Shown: piece by piece, positions 1 to 6,399 of the stretch
Numbering within the stretch: the stretch's first letter is position 1
Layout of the letters: each line of letters begins with the position of its first letter
Assembly: GCA_026985685.1 (NCBI GenBank)
Contig: JALSQA010000393.1
Span: 1-7,688 of the forward strand
Direction: 5' to 3'
Origin: Campylobacterales bacterium
Lineage (GTDB): Bacteria; Campylobacterota; Campylobacteria; Campylobacterales; QNZT01
DNA: 7,688 nucleotides
The notes under the pieces: generated by a model
What the model was told of the DNA's origin: nothing
Seen by the model: only the letters and a program-made list of their open reading frames with translations
The model's database searches: none
Translations under genes and position numbers: made by a program

Positions 1-1
1 A

Positions 2-961
2 CACAAAAAAGTTTTATTTCGTTTTCAAGGTCCTACAAAACTTCCTCTTGGACGGGATTCACAAATGATGCAGTTTGATTTAGGTTATGGTCCATTTGGT
101 GGCGGTATTCACTATCGTCCACACTTGGATATCAAATATACCCTACCTTCTACTAAACTAGAAATAAAACCTACTATTTTGACTACTATTGCAAAAGAAG
201 AAGTCATCACAGACAAGCTCTCCTGCGGATTTGATAAAGAGGGAAATAAGATATATGGCTTTATGGATTTTTCACTCCAGACACTTCCTGATCCAGATAC
301 AACCGTCATAAAAGATGCTTATATCGTTATACAAAATAAAAACAAACCAAAAACAATGGTTGATATCCGTTATAATATTGAATTTATTGATACCCAAAGT
401 CATGAGTATGATGCTATTAAAAATCGGGATAAAATAGAATTTATAGGCTATGAAGTAAGCCTTAGAGATCTAAAAAACAAAAGCAAACACTACTTTCTCT
501 TTGATACACTCAGTAAACTAGAACTTGAAAAATTTCACAAAGAAAATAAACCTGCAAGCTTTATTGTAAAAGCAACTGCTGCTAGTAATACTAAAGAGAG
601 TATTATCGATTGGTATGATAAACACGATGAACATGAAGTAAAATTGGTGATCAAATACATAAAAAGACGTAAATTTGCACCAAAACCTTGCACAAATTTA
701 AAAACCAGTATAGAAAAAGGTATGGTTAAACTACAATGGACAACACCAAAAGATGAAGGTTTTAAAGGTGCATATGTTGTGAGAAATCGTTTTCATCCTC
801 CTAAAAACCCTTATGATGGTGTGAAACTCTATGCAGGAAGTGACAACTATACTTATGATAACTTTGGTTCTACCAAAATAGATAAATATTATGCAGTATT
901 TAGTTATGATGATGTACCTAATTATTCTCAAGCACAGATAGTTGAATACAAAGGAAAATAG
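2..961 (+). CDS. Unrecognised beta-rich protein with FN3-like C-terminus (5'-partial)
   Basis: I do not recognise this gene. The frame is open from base 2, and the 21 codons before the ATG pair at 65-70 read like normal protein, so the gene probably starts left of the window. A start at 65 behind a weak GGACGGG at 50-56 cannot be excluded. Numbering from that ATG, residues about 205-296 look like a fibronectin type III domain: a proline entry, a VKLQW strand, then alternating strands with YYAVFSYDD near residue 275. Residues about 33-199 form an Asp/Lys-rich beta region ending in a strand VKLVIKYI. Its layout faintly recalls DNRLRE/CBM-type beta sandwiches, which is only an inference. No transmembrane segment is visible in this part; any signal peptide would lie outside the window. 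The stop at 959-961 directly abuts the nth start, so the two are probably co-transcribed. Confidence 0.8.
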   Translation, partial: HKKVLFRFQGPTKLPLGRDSQMMQFDLGYGPFGGGIHYRPHLDIKYTLPSTKLEIKPTILTTIAKEEVITDKLSCGFDKEGNKIYGFMDFSLQTLPDPDTTVIKDAYIVIQNKNKPKTMVDIRYNIEFIDTQSHEYDAIKNRDKIEFIGYEVSLRDLKNKSKHYFLFDTLSKLELEKFHKENKPASFIVKATAASNTKESIIDWYDKHDEHEVKLVIKYIKRRKFAPKPCTNLKTSIEKGMVKLQWTTPKDEGFKGAYVVRNRFHPPKNPYDGVKLYAGSDNYTYDNFGSTKIDKYYAVFSYDDVPNYSQAQIVEYKGK

Positions 962-1612
962 TTGGCAAAGAAAGCAACGAAAAAAGATATTCAAGAGATT
1001 AAAGAACGTTTTATCCAACGATACAAAGACGCTAAAACCGAATTAACCTACAACAACCTTTATGAGTTGCTTATTTCGGTTATGCTCTCAGCTCAATGTA
1101 CAGATAAACGTGTCAATATCATTACCCCTGCTCTTTTTGATAAATACCCATCACCAAAAGAACTATCACAAGCAAATCTTGATGAAGTAAAAAGCTTGAT
1201 AAAATCCTGTTCATTTTTCAATAACAAAGCACAGAACCTTATCAAAATGGCAAAAAGTGTAGTTGAAAATTACGAAGGAAAGATTCCTTTAGATGAACAT
1301 GAGTTAGTCAAACTTGCAGGAGTAGGACAAAAAACTGCACACGTAGTGATGATAGAATATACACAGGCAAATCTAATGGCAGTTGATACACATGTTTTTC
1401 GTGTTGCTCATCGACTGGGGCTTAGCAGTGCAAAAAATGTTAAAAAAACAGAAGAAGACCTTGTCAATGCTTTCAAAGATAATCTTTTTATCCTTCATCA
1501 AGCGATGGTACTTTTTGGACGCTATATATGTACAGCAAAAAATCCAAAATGCGACAGTGAATGTTTCATGAGTGATTTATGTAAAACAAAAGAGAGTTTC
1601 AAGGCAGGATGA
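962..1612 (+). CDS. nth: Endonuclease III (DNA glycosylase/AP lyase)
   Basis: Bifunctional base-excision repair enzyme that removes oxidised pyrimidines from DNA and cleaves the abasic site by beta-elimination. At 216 residues it has the normal family length. Visible hallmarks are the SAQCTD segment (43-48), the helix-hairpin-helix LAGVGQKTA (118-126) with catalytic Lys124, and VDTHVFRV with catalytic Asp142; the 18-residue spacing equals that of K120/D138 in E. coli Nth. A C-terminal cysteine set for a [4Fe-4S] cluster is present at 190, 197, 201 and 207. The cluster spacing is C-x6-C-x3-C-x5-C, one residue longer in the middle gap than the usual x6-x2-x5. The start is TTG at 962, directly after the upstream stop; an AAGGA at 951-955 with 6-nt spacing supports it. 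The 3' end overlaps the next start. Confidence 0.95.
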   Translation: MAKKATKKDIQEIKERFIQRYKDAKTELTYNNLYELLISVMLSAQCTDKRVNIITPALFDKYPSPKELSQANLDEVKSLIKSCSFFNNKAQNLIKMAKSVVENYEGKIPLDEHELVKLAGVGQKTAHVVMIEYTQANLMAVDTHVFRVAHRLGLSSAKNVKKTEEDLVNAFKDNLFILHQAMVLFGRYICTAKNPKCDSECFMSDLCKTKESFKAG

Positions 1613-2118
1613 TGAAAAAATTATCATTTAAAAAAATGATTATTGAAGCTTTAAAACTCTTTATCATGATAATAGTGATTGCAAATATAGTGAGCTTTAT
1701 CAGAAAACCGCACCTAAAGAACAGTACTTTACCTGACCTAAACGTAACAAGCATAGATGGCAAAAAACTCTCTTTACACAAACAAAATAAACCGATTATA
1801 TTATATTTCTGGGGTACGTGGTGTCCTGTCTGTAAAGTGCAATCACCTCAAATAGAAAAATTATCAAAAACATATAATGTAATAAGTATCGCTGTCAATA
1901 GTGGTTCATCAAAAGAGATTCAAACATATCTGAAAAAACATGAGTTTCATTTTTTAACTATAGCTGATCAAGATGGAAAGATAAGTCAGAAATTTCAAGT
2001 TAATACATTTCCAACTATCTTTGTATATGATAAAAAAGGGATAAATATATTCACAGAAGTGGGCTATACCAACCAAACTTCCATAAAATTAAAGATATGG
2101 GTTAGTCACTTTTTGTAG
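1609..2118 (+). CDS. ScsD/TlpA-like membrane-anchored thiol-disulfide oxidoreductase
   Basis: Thioredoxin-fold protein of the TlpA/ScsD (DsbE-like) group, expected to act on cysteines of periplasmic proteins while tethered to the inner membrane. Residues about 11-31 form one hydrophobic anchor after a Lys-rich N-terminus, giving an N-in topology with no obvious cleavage site. The thioredoxin domain spans about 40-165, with WGTWCPVC carrying the redox pair Cys72/Cys75 and the cis-proline Pro135 in VNTFPT. The segments VAVNSG and EVGYT are typical of the ScsD-type subgroup as I recall it; Salmonella ScsD belongs to a copper-tolerance locus, but no Scs partner is seen here. Start is either 1609 (ATGA overlap with the nth stop) or the adjacent ATG at 1612; AAGG at 1601-1604 fits the second slightly better. 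Translation is likely coupled to nth. The 3' end overlaps the convergent bactofilin gene by 17 bp. Substrate unknown. Confidence 0.88.
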   Translation: MMKKLSFKKMIIEALKLFIMIIVIANIVSFIRKPHLKNSTLPDLNVTSIDGKKLSLHKQNKPIILYFWGTWCPVCKVQSPQIEKLSKTYNVISIAVNSGSSKEIQTYLKKHEFHFLTIADQDGKISQKFQVNTFPTIFVYDKKGINIFTEVGYTNQTSIKLKIWVSHFL

Positions 2119-2770
2119 TATCTTGTGACTCTGCTTTATCTTCCTCTTTTGGTGTAACTTCAGGCTCAACACCAATAACATCTCTATATTGTCCGATTGA
2201 ACCTTCTATGCGACCACCTTGATTAGAGATATTTTTCACATATATTCCACCTTTGACAATTGCAGTGCCCTTAGTAGATAAAAGATCACAAGCTATAGAA
2301 CCATCAAAAGTTCCACTGATATTGACATTTTTTGCTTGTATTTTATCTGTTACCAGACCATCAAGTTCGATATTAACATTTTCAGCCTCTATCTGACCTT
2401 CGATCTTCCCATGAACAATCACACCATCAGCTTTTATAGCACTTTTAAGGATAGAAGACTTAAGCACTTCGAGATGGTCACAAGTAATATTTCCTTCTAC
2501 TTGTCCACTACATATAACTTTTGGGGCTTGAATATTTCCTATTACTATTCCATGAGTAGAGACTATAACATTATTTTTGATTTTGATATCACCGACAATT
2601 TTACCATCAATTGTGATCGCATCATTTCCTGTAAAAGTACCTTCTATATGAGTACCTCTGGTAATAATCGTAGAGTTACCTGTAGGTTCTGAAGTTTTTT
2701 GTTTTACTCTTGCAGCAGTATTATTGTTATTGTTTGTATTATCATTTTTTCTTGATCCAAATAATGCCAT
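2102..2770 (-). CDS. Bactofilin (CcmA-like cell-shape cytoskeletal protein), long form
   Basis: Bactofilins are cytoplasmic beta-helix proteins that polymerise without nucleotide and position cell-wall enzymes. In Helicobacter the homologue CcmA works with the M23 peptidases Csd1/Csd2 to give helical shape. At 222 residues this is longer than typical short bactofilins of about 110-180 residues. A disordered N-terminus has an Asn-rich run (residues 9-17). The beta-helix spans about 34-193, opening with STIITRGTHIEGTF and full of short V/I-x-G-x-I turns, and an acidic tail runs from about 200 to 222. Residues 85-127 resemble 149-192 (SGxxxGxIxCD and GxIEGxI recur 64-65 residues apart), suggesting internal duplication. 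An AGGA at 2776-2779 sits 5 nt before the ATG. It starts 1 nt after the M23 peptidase stop, indicating one operon and likely translational coupling. The gene symbol is withheld because orthology to ccmA is inferred from context. Confidence 0.92.
   Translation of the reverse strand: MALFGSRKNDNTNNNNNTAARVKQKTSEPTGNSTIITRGTHIEGTFTGNDAITIDGKIVGDIKIKNNVIVSTHGIVIGNIQAPKVICSGQVEGNITCDHLEVLKSSILKSAIKADGVIVHGKIEGQIEAENVNIELDGLVTDKIQAKNVNISGTFDGSIACDLLSTKGTAIVKGGIYVKNISNQGGRIEGSIGQYRDVIGVEPEVTPKEEDKAESQDTTKSD
2104..2130. repeat. Inverted repeat spanning the convergent gene ends
   Basis: A perfect 6-bp inverted repeat, AGTCAC at 2104-2109 and GTGACT at 2125-2130, is separated by 15 nt. It straddles the TAG stop of the ScsD-like gene (2116-2118) and abuts the bactofilin stop (2102-2104). 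It could fold in either transcript, but the stem is short and neither side has an immediate U-tract. It is therefore a poor intrinsic terminator and may be chance. Confidence 0.3.
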
Positions 2771-2771
2771 T

Positions 2772-3779
2772 TTAATCCTTTTTTATTTGATTTATAATGC
2801 CTGTCCAATTAACCATATTGTTGCGTTTTTCTAAAGCTTTTAAACTCTTTGGAGAACTTGCCAAAAATGGTTTAGGATTAAGCCACTTATTTAAATAACG
2901 TATTTCATAGTGCAAATGAGGTTGTATACTCTTCCCACTATTACCACTATATGCAATAATATCACCTTTTTTTATATATTTACCTTCCCCACAGGCAAAA
3001 TCATTTAAATGAGCATAGACACTCTTAAATCCGTAGCTATGATTAATCAAAATATATTTTCCATATGCACCTTTATTTTTAGCATATTCTATCACGCCAT
3101 CTGCCATAGCATATACAGGTGTACCTACTGGAACTGCCAAATCTATTCCTGGATGAAACTCCATATGCTTTGTGATAGGATGGATACGATACCCGTATGG
3201 ACTTATGATCTTATACTTTTTAACAGGTTTACCGTTTGGTACTTTTTTATTTAAAATACTAATCACTGATTTAGCAATTTTTTTATCTATTTTCAAAAAT
3301 TTCTTTTTGGGTTTTGGAACTTTGACTTGAACAACAATAGCTTTTTTTGATTTTTGAAGTTTATGTGTTATGGCATCTTGTATTTGATTGATTTTATCAA
3401 CAGCTGTCTTGTTTGTATCATCATTAAGACCCACAAATTTTTCTAATCCTGCTAACTGATGATTTATTTCTGAATATAATTTTACTTGCTTGTTTACTTC
3501 CAGGGTTAATATTTTATTCTCTTTTAATAGATCTTTATTTTCATTTTTTAGTAGTAAATTGTTCTTTTTTAGCTCTATATTTAATTCTTTTAAATGATCA
3601 ATCTTTTTCGTATCTGCTTTAGGTTCCAAAGAAAGCACCTTATACAAACCCCATCCAATCAAACCCAATAGAAGTAACGCTAGTATAAGCCACTTTACTA
3701 TTATCCTGACAATTTGCTCATAGGTATATTGCTGTACACCTTTTACATTGCTAATAGTAATAGTAAATTTATCTTTCAC
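2772..3779 (-). CDS. Membrane-anchored M23 (LytM-type) peptidoglycan endopeptidase, Csd1/Csd2-like
   Basis: Zinc metallopeptidase predicted to cut peptide crosslinks of peptidoglycan in the periplasm. Layout of the 335 residues: a cytoplasmic tail of about 27, one transmembrane helix (about 28-48), a Lys/Leu/Asn-rich coiled coil (about 56-116), a Lys/Pro-rich linker (about 143-190), and the M23 domain (about 190-305). All expected active-site residues are present: His209 and Asp213 in HPGID, His257 in YAHL, and His288/His290 in PHLHYEI. By analogy with LytM, His209, Asp213 and His290 bind zinc and the other two are catalytic. The start is GTG at 3777-3779, with AAGGAT at 3785-3790 and good spacing. 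The pairing with a bactofilin 1 nt downstream matches the Helicobacter csd/ccmA locus and argues for a role in cell curvature. The tail and transmembrane helix could link the enzyme to the bactofilin filament. Assignment to Csd1 versus Csd2 is not decided. Confidence 0.93.
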   Translation of the reverse strand: MKDKFTITISNVKGVQQYTYEQIVRIIVKWLILALLLLGLIGWGLYKVLSLEPKADTKKIDHLKELNIELKKNNLLLKNENKDLLKENKILTLEVNKQVKLYSEINHQLAGLEKFVGLNDDTNKTAVDKINQIQDAITHKLQKSKKAIVVQVKVPKPKKKFLKIDKKIAKSVISILNKKVPNGKPVKKYKIISPYGYRIHPITKHMEFHPGIDLAVPVGTPVYAMADGVIEYAKNKGAYGKYILINHSYGFKSVYAHLNDFACGEGKYIKKGDIIAYSGNSGKSIQPHLHYEIRYLNKWLNPKPFLASSPKSLKALEKRNNMVNWTGIINQIKKD

Positions 3780-3837
3780 ACTCTATCCTTGATTTTTACA
3801 AAAACGTATTCAGTCAGTTTGGTAAAATATTATTTAC

Positions 3838-3846
3838 ATAGTATCA
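3838..3846 (-). promoter_or_regulatory. Weak candidate extended -10 for the M23-bactofilin operon
   Basis: On the minus strand this reads TGATACTAT: an extended TGn motif followed by TACTAT, which matches 4 of 6 positions of TATAAT. It would place a start roughly 50 nt before the GTG of the peptidase gene. No -35 element is evident, which is common in this phylum. Several other AT-rich hexamers nearby could serve instead. Confidence 0.25.
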
Positions 3847-3897
3847 CAAAAAAATCCTAAAAGCAATCGTTAAATGACTAAATAATTTTTTTTCATA

Positions 3898-3917
3898 AAA
3901 AAGTTTCAAAAAGTTTC
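3898..3917. repeat. Two exact 10-bp tandem units AAAAAGTTTC
   Basis: AAAAAGTTTC occurs twice in direct succession, so GTTTC recurs exactly one helical turn apart. It lies about 120-140 bp upstream of the M23 peptidase start. Direct repeats with 10-11 bp phasing are typical of response-regulator binding sites, but short AT-rich repeats also arise by slippage. The role is unknown. Confidence 0.6.
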
Positions 3918-3972
3918 AATCTTGATGTAGTAATGATATCGTATAAAAATAAAATTAAGGAGAGTTAAAAGG

Positions 3973-4048
3973 TGGTGGCTGGAGACGGAATCGAACCGCC
4001 GACACGGTGATTTTCAGTCACCTGCTCTACCGACTGAGCTATCCAGCC
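3973..4048 (-). tRNA. tRNA-Phe (anticodon GAA)
   Basis: On the minus strand the 76 nt fold as a standard cloverleaf. The 7-bp acceptor stem is GGCTGGA/TCCAGCC, the D arm reads GCTCAGTCGGTAGAGC, and the anticodon stem GGTGA/TCACC encloses loop CTGAAAA with anticodon GAA. The T arm is GGCGG-TTCGATT-CCGTC with one G-U pair. The discriminator is A and CCA is encoded in the DNA (3973-3975). It sits alone between murD and the M23 peptidase gene, 39 nt after the murD stop, in the same direction as both. Confidence 0.97.
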
Positions 4049-4064
4049 TTTTAAAGGAGTTGAA

Positions 4065-4070
4065 ATTATA
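4065..4070 (-). promoter_or_regulatory. -10 box of the tRNA-Phe promoter
   Basis: The minus strand shows a perfect TATAAT, preceded directly by TG, 16 nt upstream of the mature tRNA 5' end. A start about 7 nt downstream would leave a leader of roughly 10 nt, which is reasonable for a tRNA gene. The -35 region would fall in the AT-rich end of murD and has no clear consensus. Read-through from murD is also possible, as no terminator is seen between them. Confidence 0.6.
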
Positions 4071-4087
4071 CAGAATTTTTTTAAAAG

Positions 4088-5281
4088 TTAACTTAAATTT
4101 TCTACAAATTTTAAAAAATCTTCTCCACGGTGTGCATATGATTTAAATTGATCTAAACTTGCAGCTGCTGGTGAAAGCATAGCAACACTATCTATGGTGT
4201 GTTCTTTAGCTATTTCTTCGACTGCTTTTTCTAATGTTTTAGACAAGTGAGAACTTATTTTATATGTTTTACAAAGAGAAGATATTTTATCTTTATTGCT
4301 ACCTATTGCATAGACTACTACATCAAGATTGGCTATATATAGAAACAAAGGAGTTAACTCTGCCCCTTTGTCATCTCCACCAAGAATCAAATGTATTTTT
4401 TTATCTTTATAACTCTGTAAAGCAGCAATCGTTGCATCGATATTGGTTGCTTTAGAATCATTGATCCAAAGTCTCTCTTTTTGATCATAAAATTCTTCGA
4501 TACGATGTTTACCAATCTCATAAGAATTTATCAAATCATAATTTAGTTCATCAAACAGGATCTTACTCACACCTAAAGCTAAAAGTGCATCTGTTAAAAA
4601 TGGCTCTTTAAACTTAAGTTCTGTGATATCTATATCAAAATATTCTGCCAAATCTTTGGCATTTTCATATGTCAATTTCAGTGCATTTGTAGGAACATCT
4701 TTATACTTAGCAGGTAAGATTACCACCTCTCCCTCTTGCATCATCTGGAGTGGTTTTAATTTTGCTTCTTCATAAGCTTCAAAACTTCCATGCCAGGAGA
4801 TGTGATCAGGAGAAATTGGTAAAATGATATATATATTAGGTACAGCTAAAGTTGTATAGTGCAAGGTAAATGAACTTGTTTCTAAAATCCACATAGGTGC
4901 ATTTTCATCAAGTTTAGCTAAAGGAGTACCTATATTGCCTCCGACAAGAGCACCTTTTTCTTTGAGAAGATGTCCAAGCATATCTGTAGTAGTTGTTTTT
5001 CCATTTGTACCTGTAACCCACACACTATAAGGCATCACCTTTGAAAACAGATCATATTCACTCACAAGATTTTTTGCAGATTTGATAAGTGGATGAGAAG
5101 GAGGGATACCTGGACTTGTCACTTCAAGTAAACTATTGTCAGGATTAAAAAGTTCACTAGCGATAAATTCATTGCCATCTTTGTCAAGTGTTACTGCACT
5201 AAATTTATCATCATATATACGACAATTTCCAAATTTTTCAGCAATTGCCTTAGTTGTTATCCCATATCCAAAAAGAGTCAT
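4088..5281 (-). CDS. murD: UDP-N-acetylmuramoyl-L-alanine--D-glutamate ligase
   Basis: Cytoplasmic ATP-dependent Mur ligase that adds D-glutamate to UDP-MurNAc-L-Ala in peptidoglycan precursor synthesis. At 397 residues it is somewhat shorter than E. coli MurD (438), with the three-domain plan kept. The N-terminal UDP-binding domain opens with FGYGITTKAIA. The ATP P-loop is GTNGKTTTT (91-99, Lys95), followed by ETSSFTLHY (134-142), His160 in PDHISWHG and Lys174 in EEAKLK, the position carbamylated in the family. The C-terminal part has NDSKATN (274-280), LGGDDKG (300-306) and LSPAAASLDQF (369-379). It follows mraY by 4 nt in the same direction, with CAGG at 5289-5292 as the ribosome site inside the mraY end. 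The two are probably one transcript, as in other Campylobacterota where mraY-murD lies apart from the main dcw cluster. Confidence 0.97.
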   Translation of the reverse strand: MTLFGYGITTKAIAEKFGNCRIYDDKFSAVTLDKDGNEFIASELFNPDNSLLEVTSPGIPPSHPLIKSAKNLVSEYDLFSKVMPYSVWVTGTNGKTTTTDMLGHLLKEKGALVGGNIGTPLAKLDENAPMWILETSSFTLHYTTLAVPNIYIILPISPDHISWHGSFEAYEEAKLKPLQMMQEGEVVILPAKYKDVPTNALKLTYENAKDLAEYFDIDITELKFKEPFLTDALLALGVSKILFDELNYDLINSYEIGKHRIEEFYDQKERLWINDSKATNIDATIAALQSYKDKKIHLILGGDDKGAELTPLFLYIANLDVVVYAIGSNKDKISSLCKTYKISSHLSKTLEKAVEEIAKEHTIDSVAMLSPAAASLDQFKSYAHRGEDFLKFVENLS

Positions 5282-5285
5282 AGTT

Positions 5286-6347
5286 TTACCTGATTTTAAG
5301 TGTGATAAGAGCTAAAAGATTAGAGATAAGTGCCATGATCCAAAAACGTACTATGATTTTGTTTTCTGCCCACCCTTTAAGTTCAAAATGATGATGAATA
5401 GGAGCCATTCTAAATACTCTCTTTTTTCTAGCTTTGTAACTACCTACTTGTAAAAGCACCGATACTGTCTCCATGACAAAAACAAAACCTACAAGCAATA
5501 ATAATAATTCATTTTTTGTGATAATAGCCATATAAGCTATAAAACCACCTAGACTTAAACTTCCGCTATCACCCATAAATATCTCAGCAGGATGACAGTT
5601 AAACCATAAAAACCCTATCAGTGAACCAACTAATGCTGAAGCAATAATAGTAACTTCACCAATACCTTTGATATTTGGTACCAATAGATAATCACTCAAA
5701 ATAGCATGTCCCATAACATAAACAAAAACACCCAAGCTCATGATAGAAAAGATTGATGGCACAGTAGCTAAACCATCTAAACCATCTGTTAAATTTACTG
5801 CATTTGAAGTAGATACAAAAACCATCACCCAAAATGCAATCGCTAACATATGCATATCAAAAAGAGGATATTTATAAAAAGGAATATACAAATCAGTTAA
5901 AAAGCCACCAATATACAAATATATACCGATAATAAAAGAAGCAGCAATCTGCAAGATAAATTTAGCACGAGAGCTTAACCCATCCTCATTTTTGCCACCT
6001 TTTATCTTGGCAATATCATCTTTGATTCCAATCATTGCAAATAAAACAAGTGTTAAAATTGCACCCAATGCGTAAAAATTATTAAATTTTATACTCACAA
6101 TAGAGGCAATAAGTGTGGATGTAAGATAGACCAGACCACCCATTGTGGGAGTTGTTGACTTTGCCTGATGCCCCTGTGGTGCGTGTTTGTATATAGGTTG
6201 ATTGGCTTTTTTCTTTTTTGCCCATGTGATATAACGAGGCATAAGAAAAAGCGTCAATACAAAACTAACAAAAAAGGATATACCAGAGCGAACCGTGATA
6301 TATTGAAATAAATTTATATCAAAATAGTGATAAAGAAGATAAAGCAT
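5286..6347 (-). CDS. mraY: Phospho-N-acetylmuramoyl-pentapeptide-transferase
   Basis: Integral inner-membrane enzyme that transfers phospho-MurNAc-pentapeptide from UDP to undecaprenyl phosphate, forming lipid I. Its 353 residues match the family length and are strongly hydrophobic, consistent with about ten membrane helices. Signature motifs are TTPTMGG (65-71), the double Asp110/Asp111 in IKDDIAK, NAVNLTDGLDGLA (182-194) with Asp188 and Asp191, FMGDSGS with Asp260, and MAPIHHHFE with the triple His318-320. These are the Mg- and substrate-binding positions known from Aquifex MraY. The ATG at 6345-6347 has AAGGAAC at 6351-6357 with 5-nt spacing from AGGA. It is the first gene of the mraY-murD unit and is divergent from gpmI, an arrangement also found in Campylobacter jejuni. 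Confidence 0.98.
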   Translation of the reverse strand: MLYLLYHYFDINLFQYITVRSGISFFVSFVLTLFLMPRYITWAKKKKANQPIYKHAPQGHQAKSTTPTMGGLVYLTSTLIASIVSIKFNNFYALGAILTLVLFAMIGIKDDIAKIKGGKNEDGLSSRAKFILQIAASFIIGIYLYIGGFLTDLYIPFYKYPLFDMHMLAIAFWVMVFVSTSNAVNLTDGLDGLATVPSIFSIMSLGVFVYVMGHAILSDYLLVPNIKGIGEVTIIASALVGSLIGFLWFNCHPAEIFMGDSGSLSLGGFIAYMAIITKNELLLLLVGFVFVMETVSVLLQVGSYKARKKRVFRMAPIHHHFELKGWAENKIIVRFWIMALISNLLALITLKIR

Positions 6348-6358
6348 TATGTTCCTTG

Positions 6359-6379
6359 CCCCAAGTAATTTTAACGGGG
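6359..6379 (-). other. CCCC/GGGG inverted repeat in the mraY leader
   Basis: CCCC at 6359-6362 and GGGG at 6376-6379 could pair in the mraY transcript, with a loop of about 13 nt that ends just before the AAGGAAC ribosome site (6351-6357). The stem has only four G-C pairs and a long loop, so folding in vivo is uncertain. The loop also contains a TAAAAT on the minus strand (6368-6373) that could be an alternative, very close -10 box. Confidence 0.25.
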
Positions 6380-6399
6380 TTAAATAAAAGTAAAAGGCT

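Larger units (their letters stand above)
3780..3972. other. AT-rich non-coding stretch upstream of the M23-bactofilin operon
   Basis: No coding frame is convincing here. The stretch is very AT-rich, with homopolymer runs (eight T at 3886-3893, seven A near 3848-3854). It must carry the promoter of the minus-strand M23-bactofilin operon unless that is read through from tRNA-Phe, and it should also hold the 3' end of the tRNA precursor. Downstream of the tRNA (minus strand) the transcript would be T-rich but shows no clear hairpin, so I see no firm terminator. Confidence 0.6.

Noticed and set aside
731..1018. Minus-strand open frame across the FN3-type gene and nth start
   Set aside because: Antisense to two better-supported genes; Phe/Ile-rich composition is what AT-rich antisense gives.
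1383..1571. Second plus-strand frame of 62 codons inside nth
   Set aside because: It is the +1 shadow of the conserved catalytic and Fe-S part of nth and has no ribosome site of its own.
2336..2692. Open frame of 118 codons on the plus strand
   Set aside because: It lies wholly antisense to the bactofilin gene, is rich in Tyr/Phe/Ser as expected from antisense of a beta-helix gene, and has no plausible ribosome site or family match.
3009..3254. Open frame of 81 codons on the plus strand
   Set aside because: It is antisense to the catalytic M23 domain, whose motifs are intact on the other strand; no recognisable product.
3840..3972. Possible CRISPR repeats or tracr-like element suggested by repeated GTTTC
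   Set aside because: Units are only 10 bp, directly adjacent with no spacers, and no cas gene or longer repeat is present.
3957..4009. AAGGAG followed by GTG GTG on the plus strand, resembling a ribosome site and short gene start
   Set aside because: The supposed codons are the reverse complement of tRNA-Phe and the frame stops inside it; the match is incidental.
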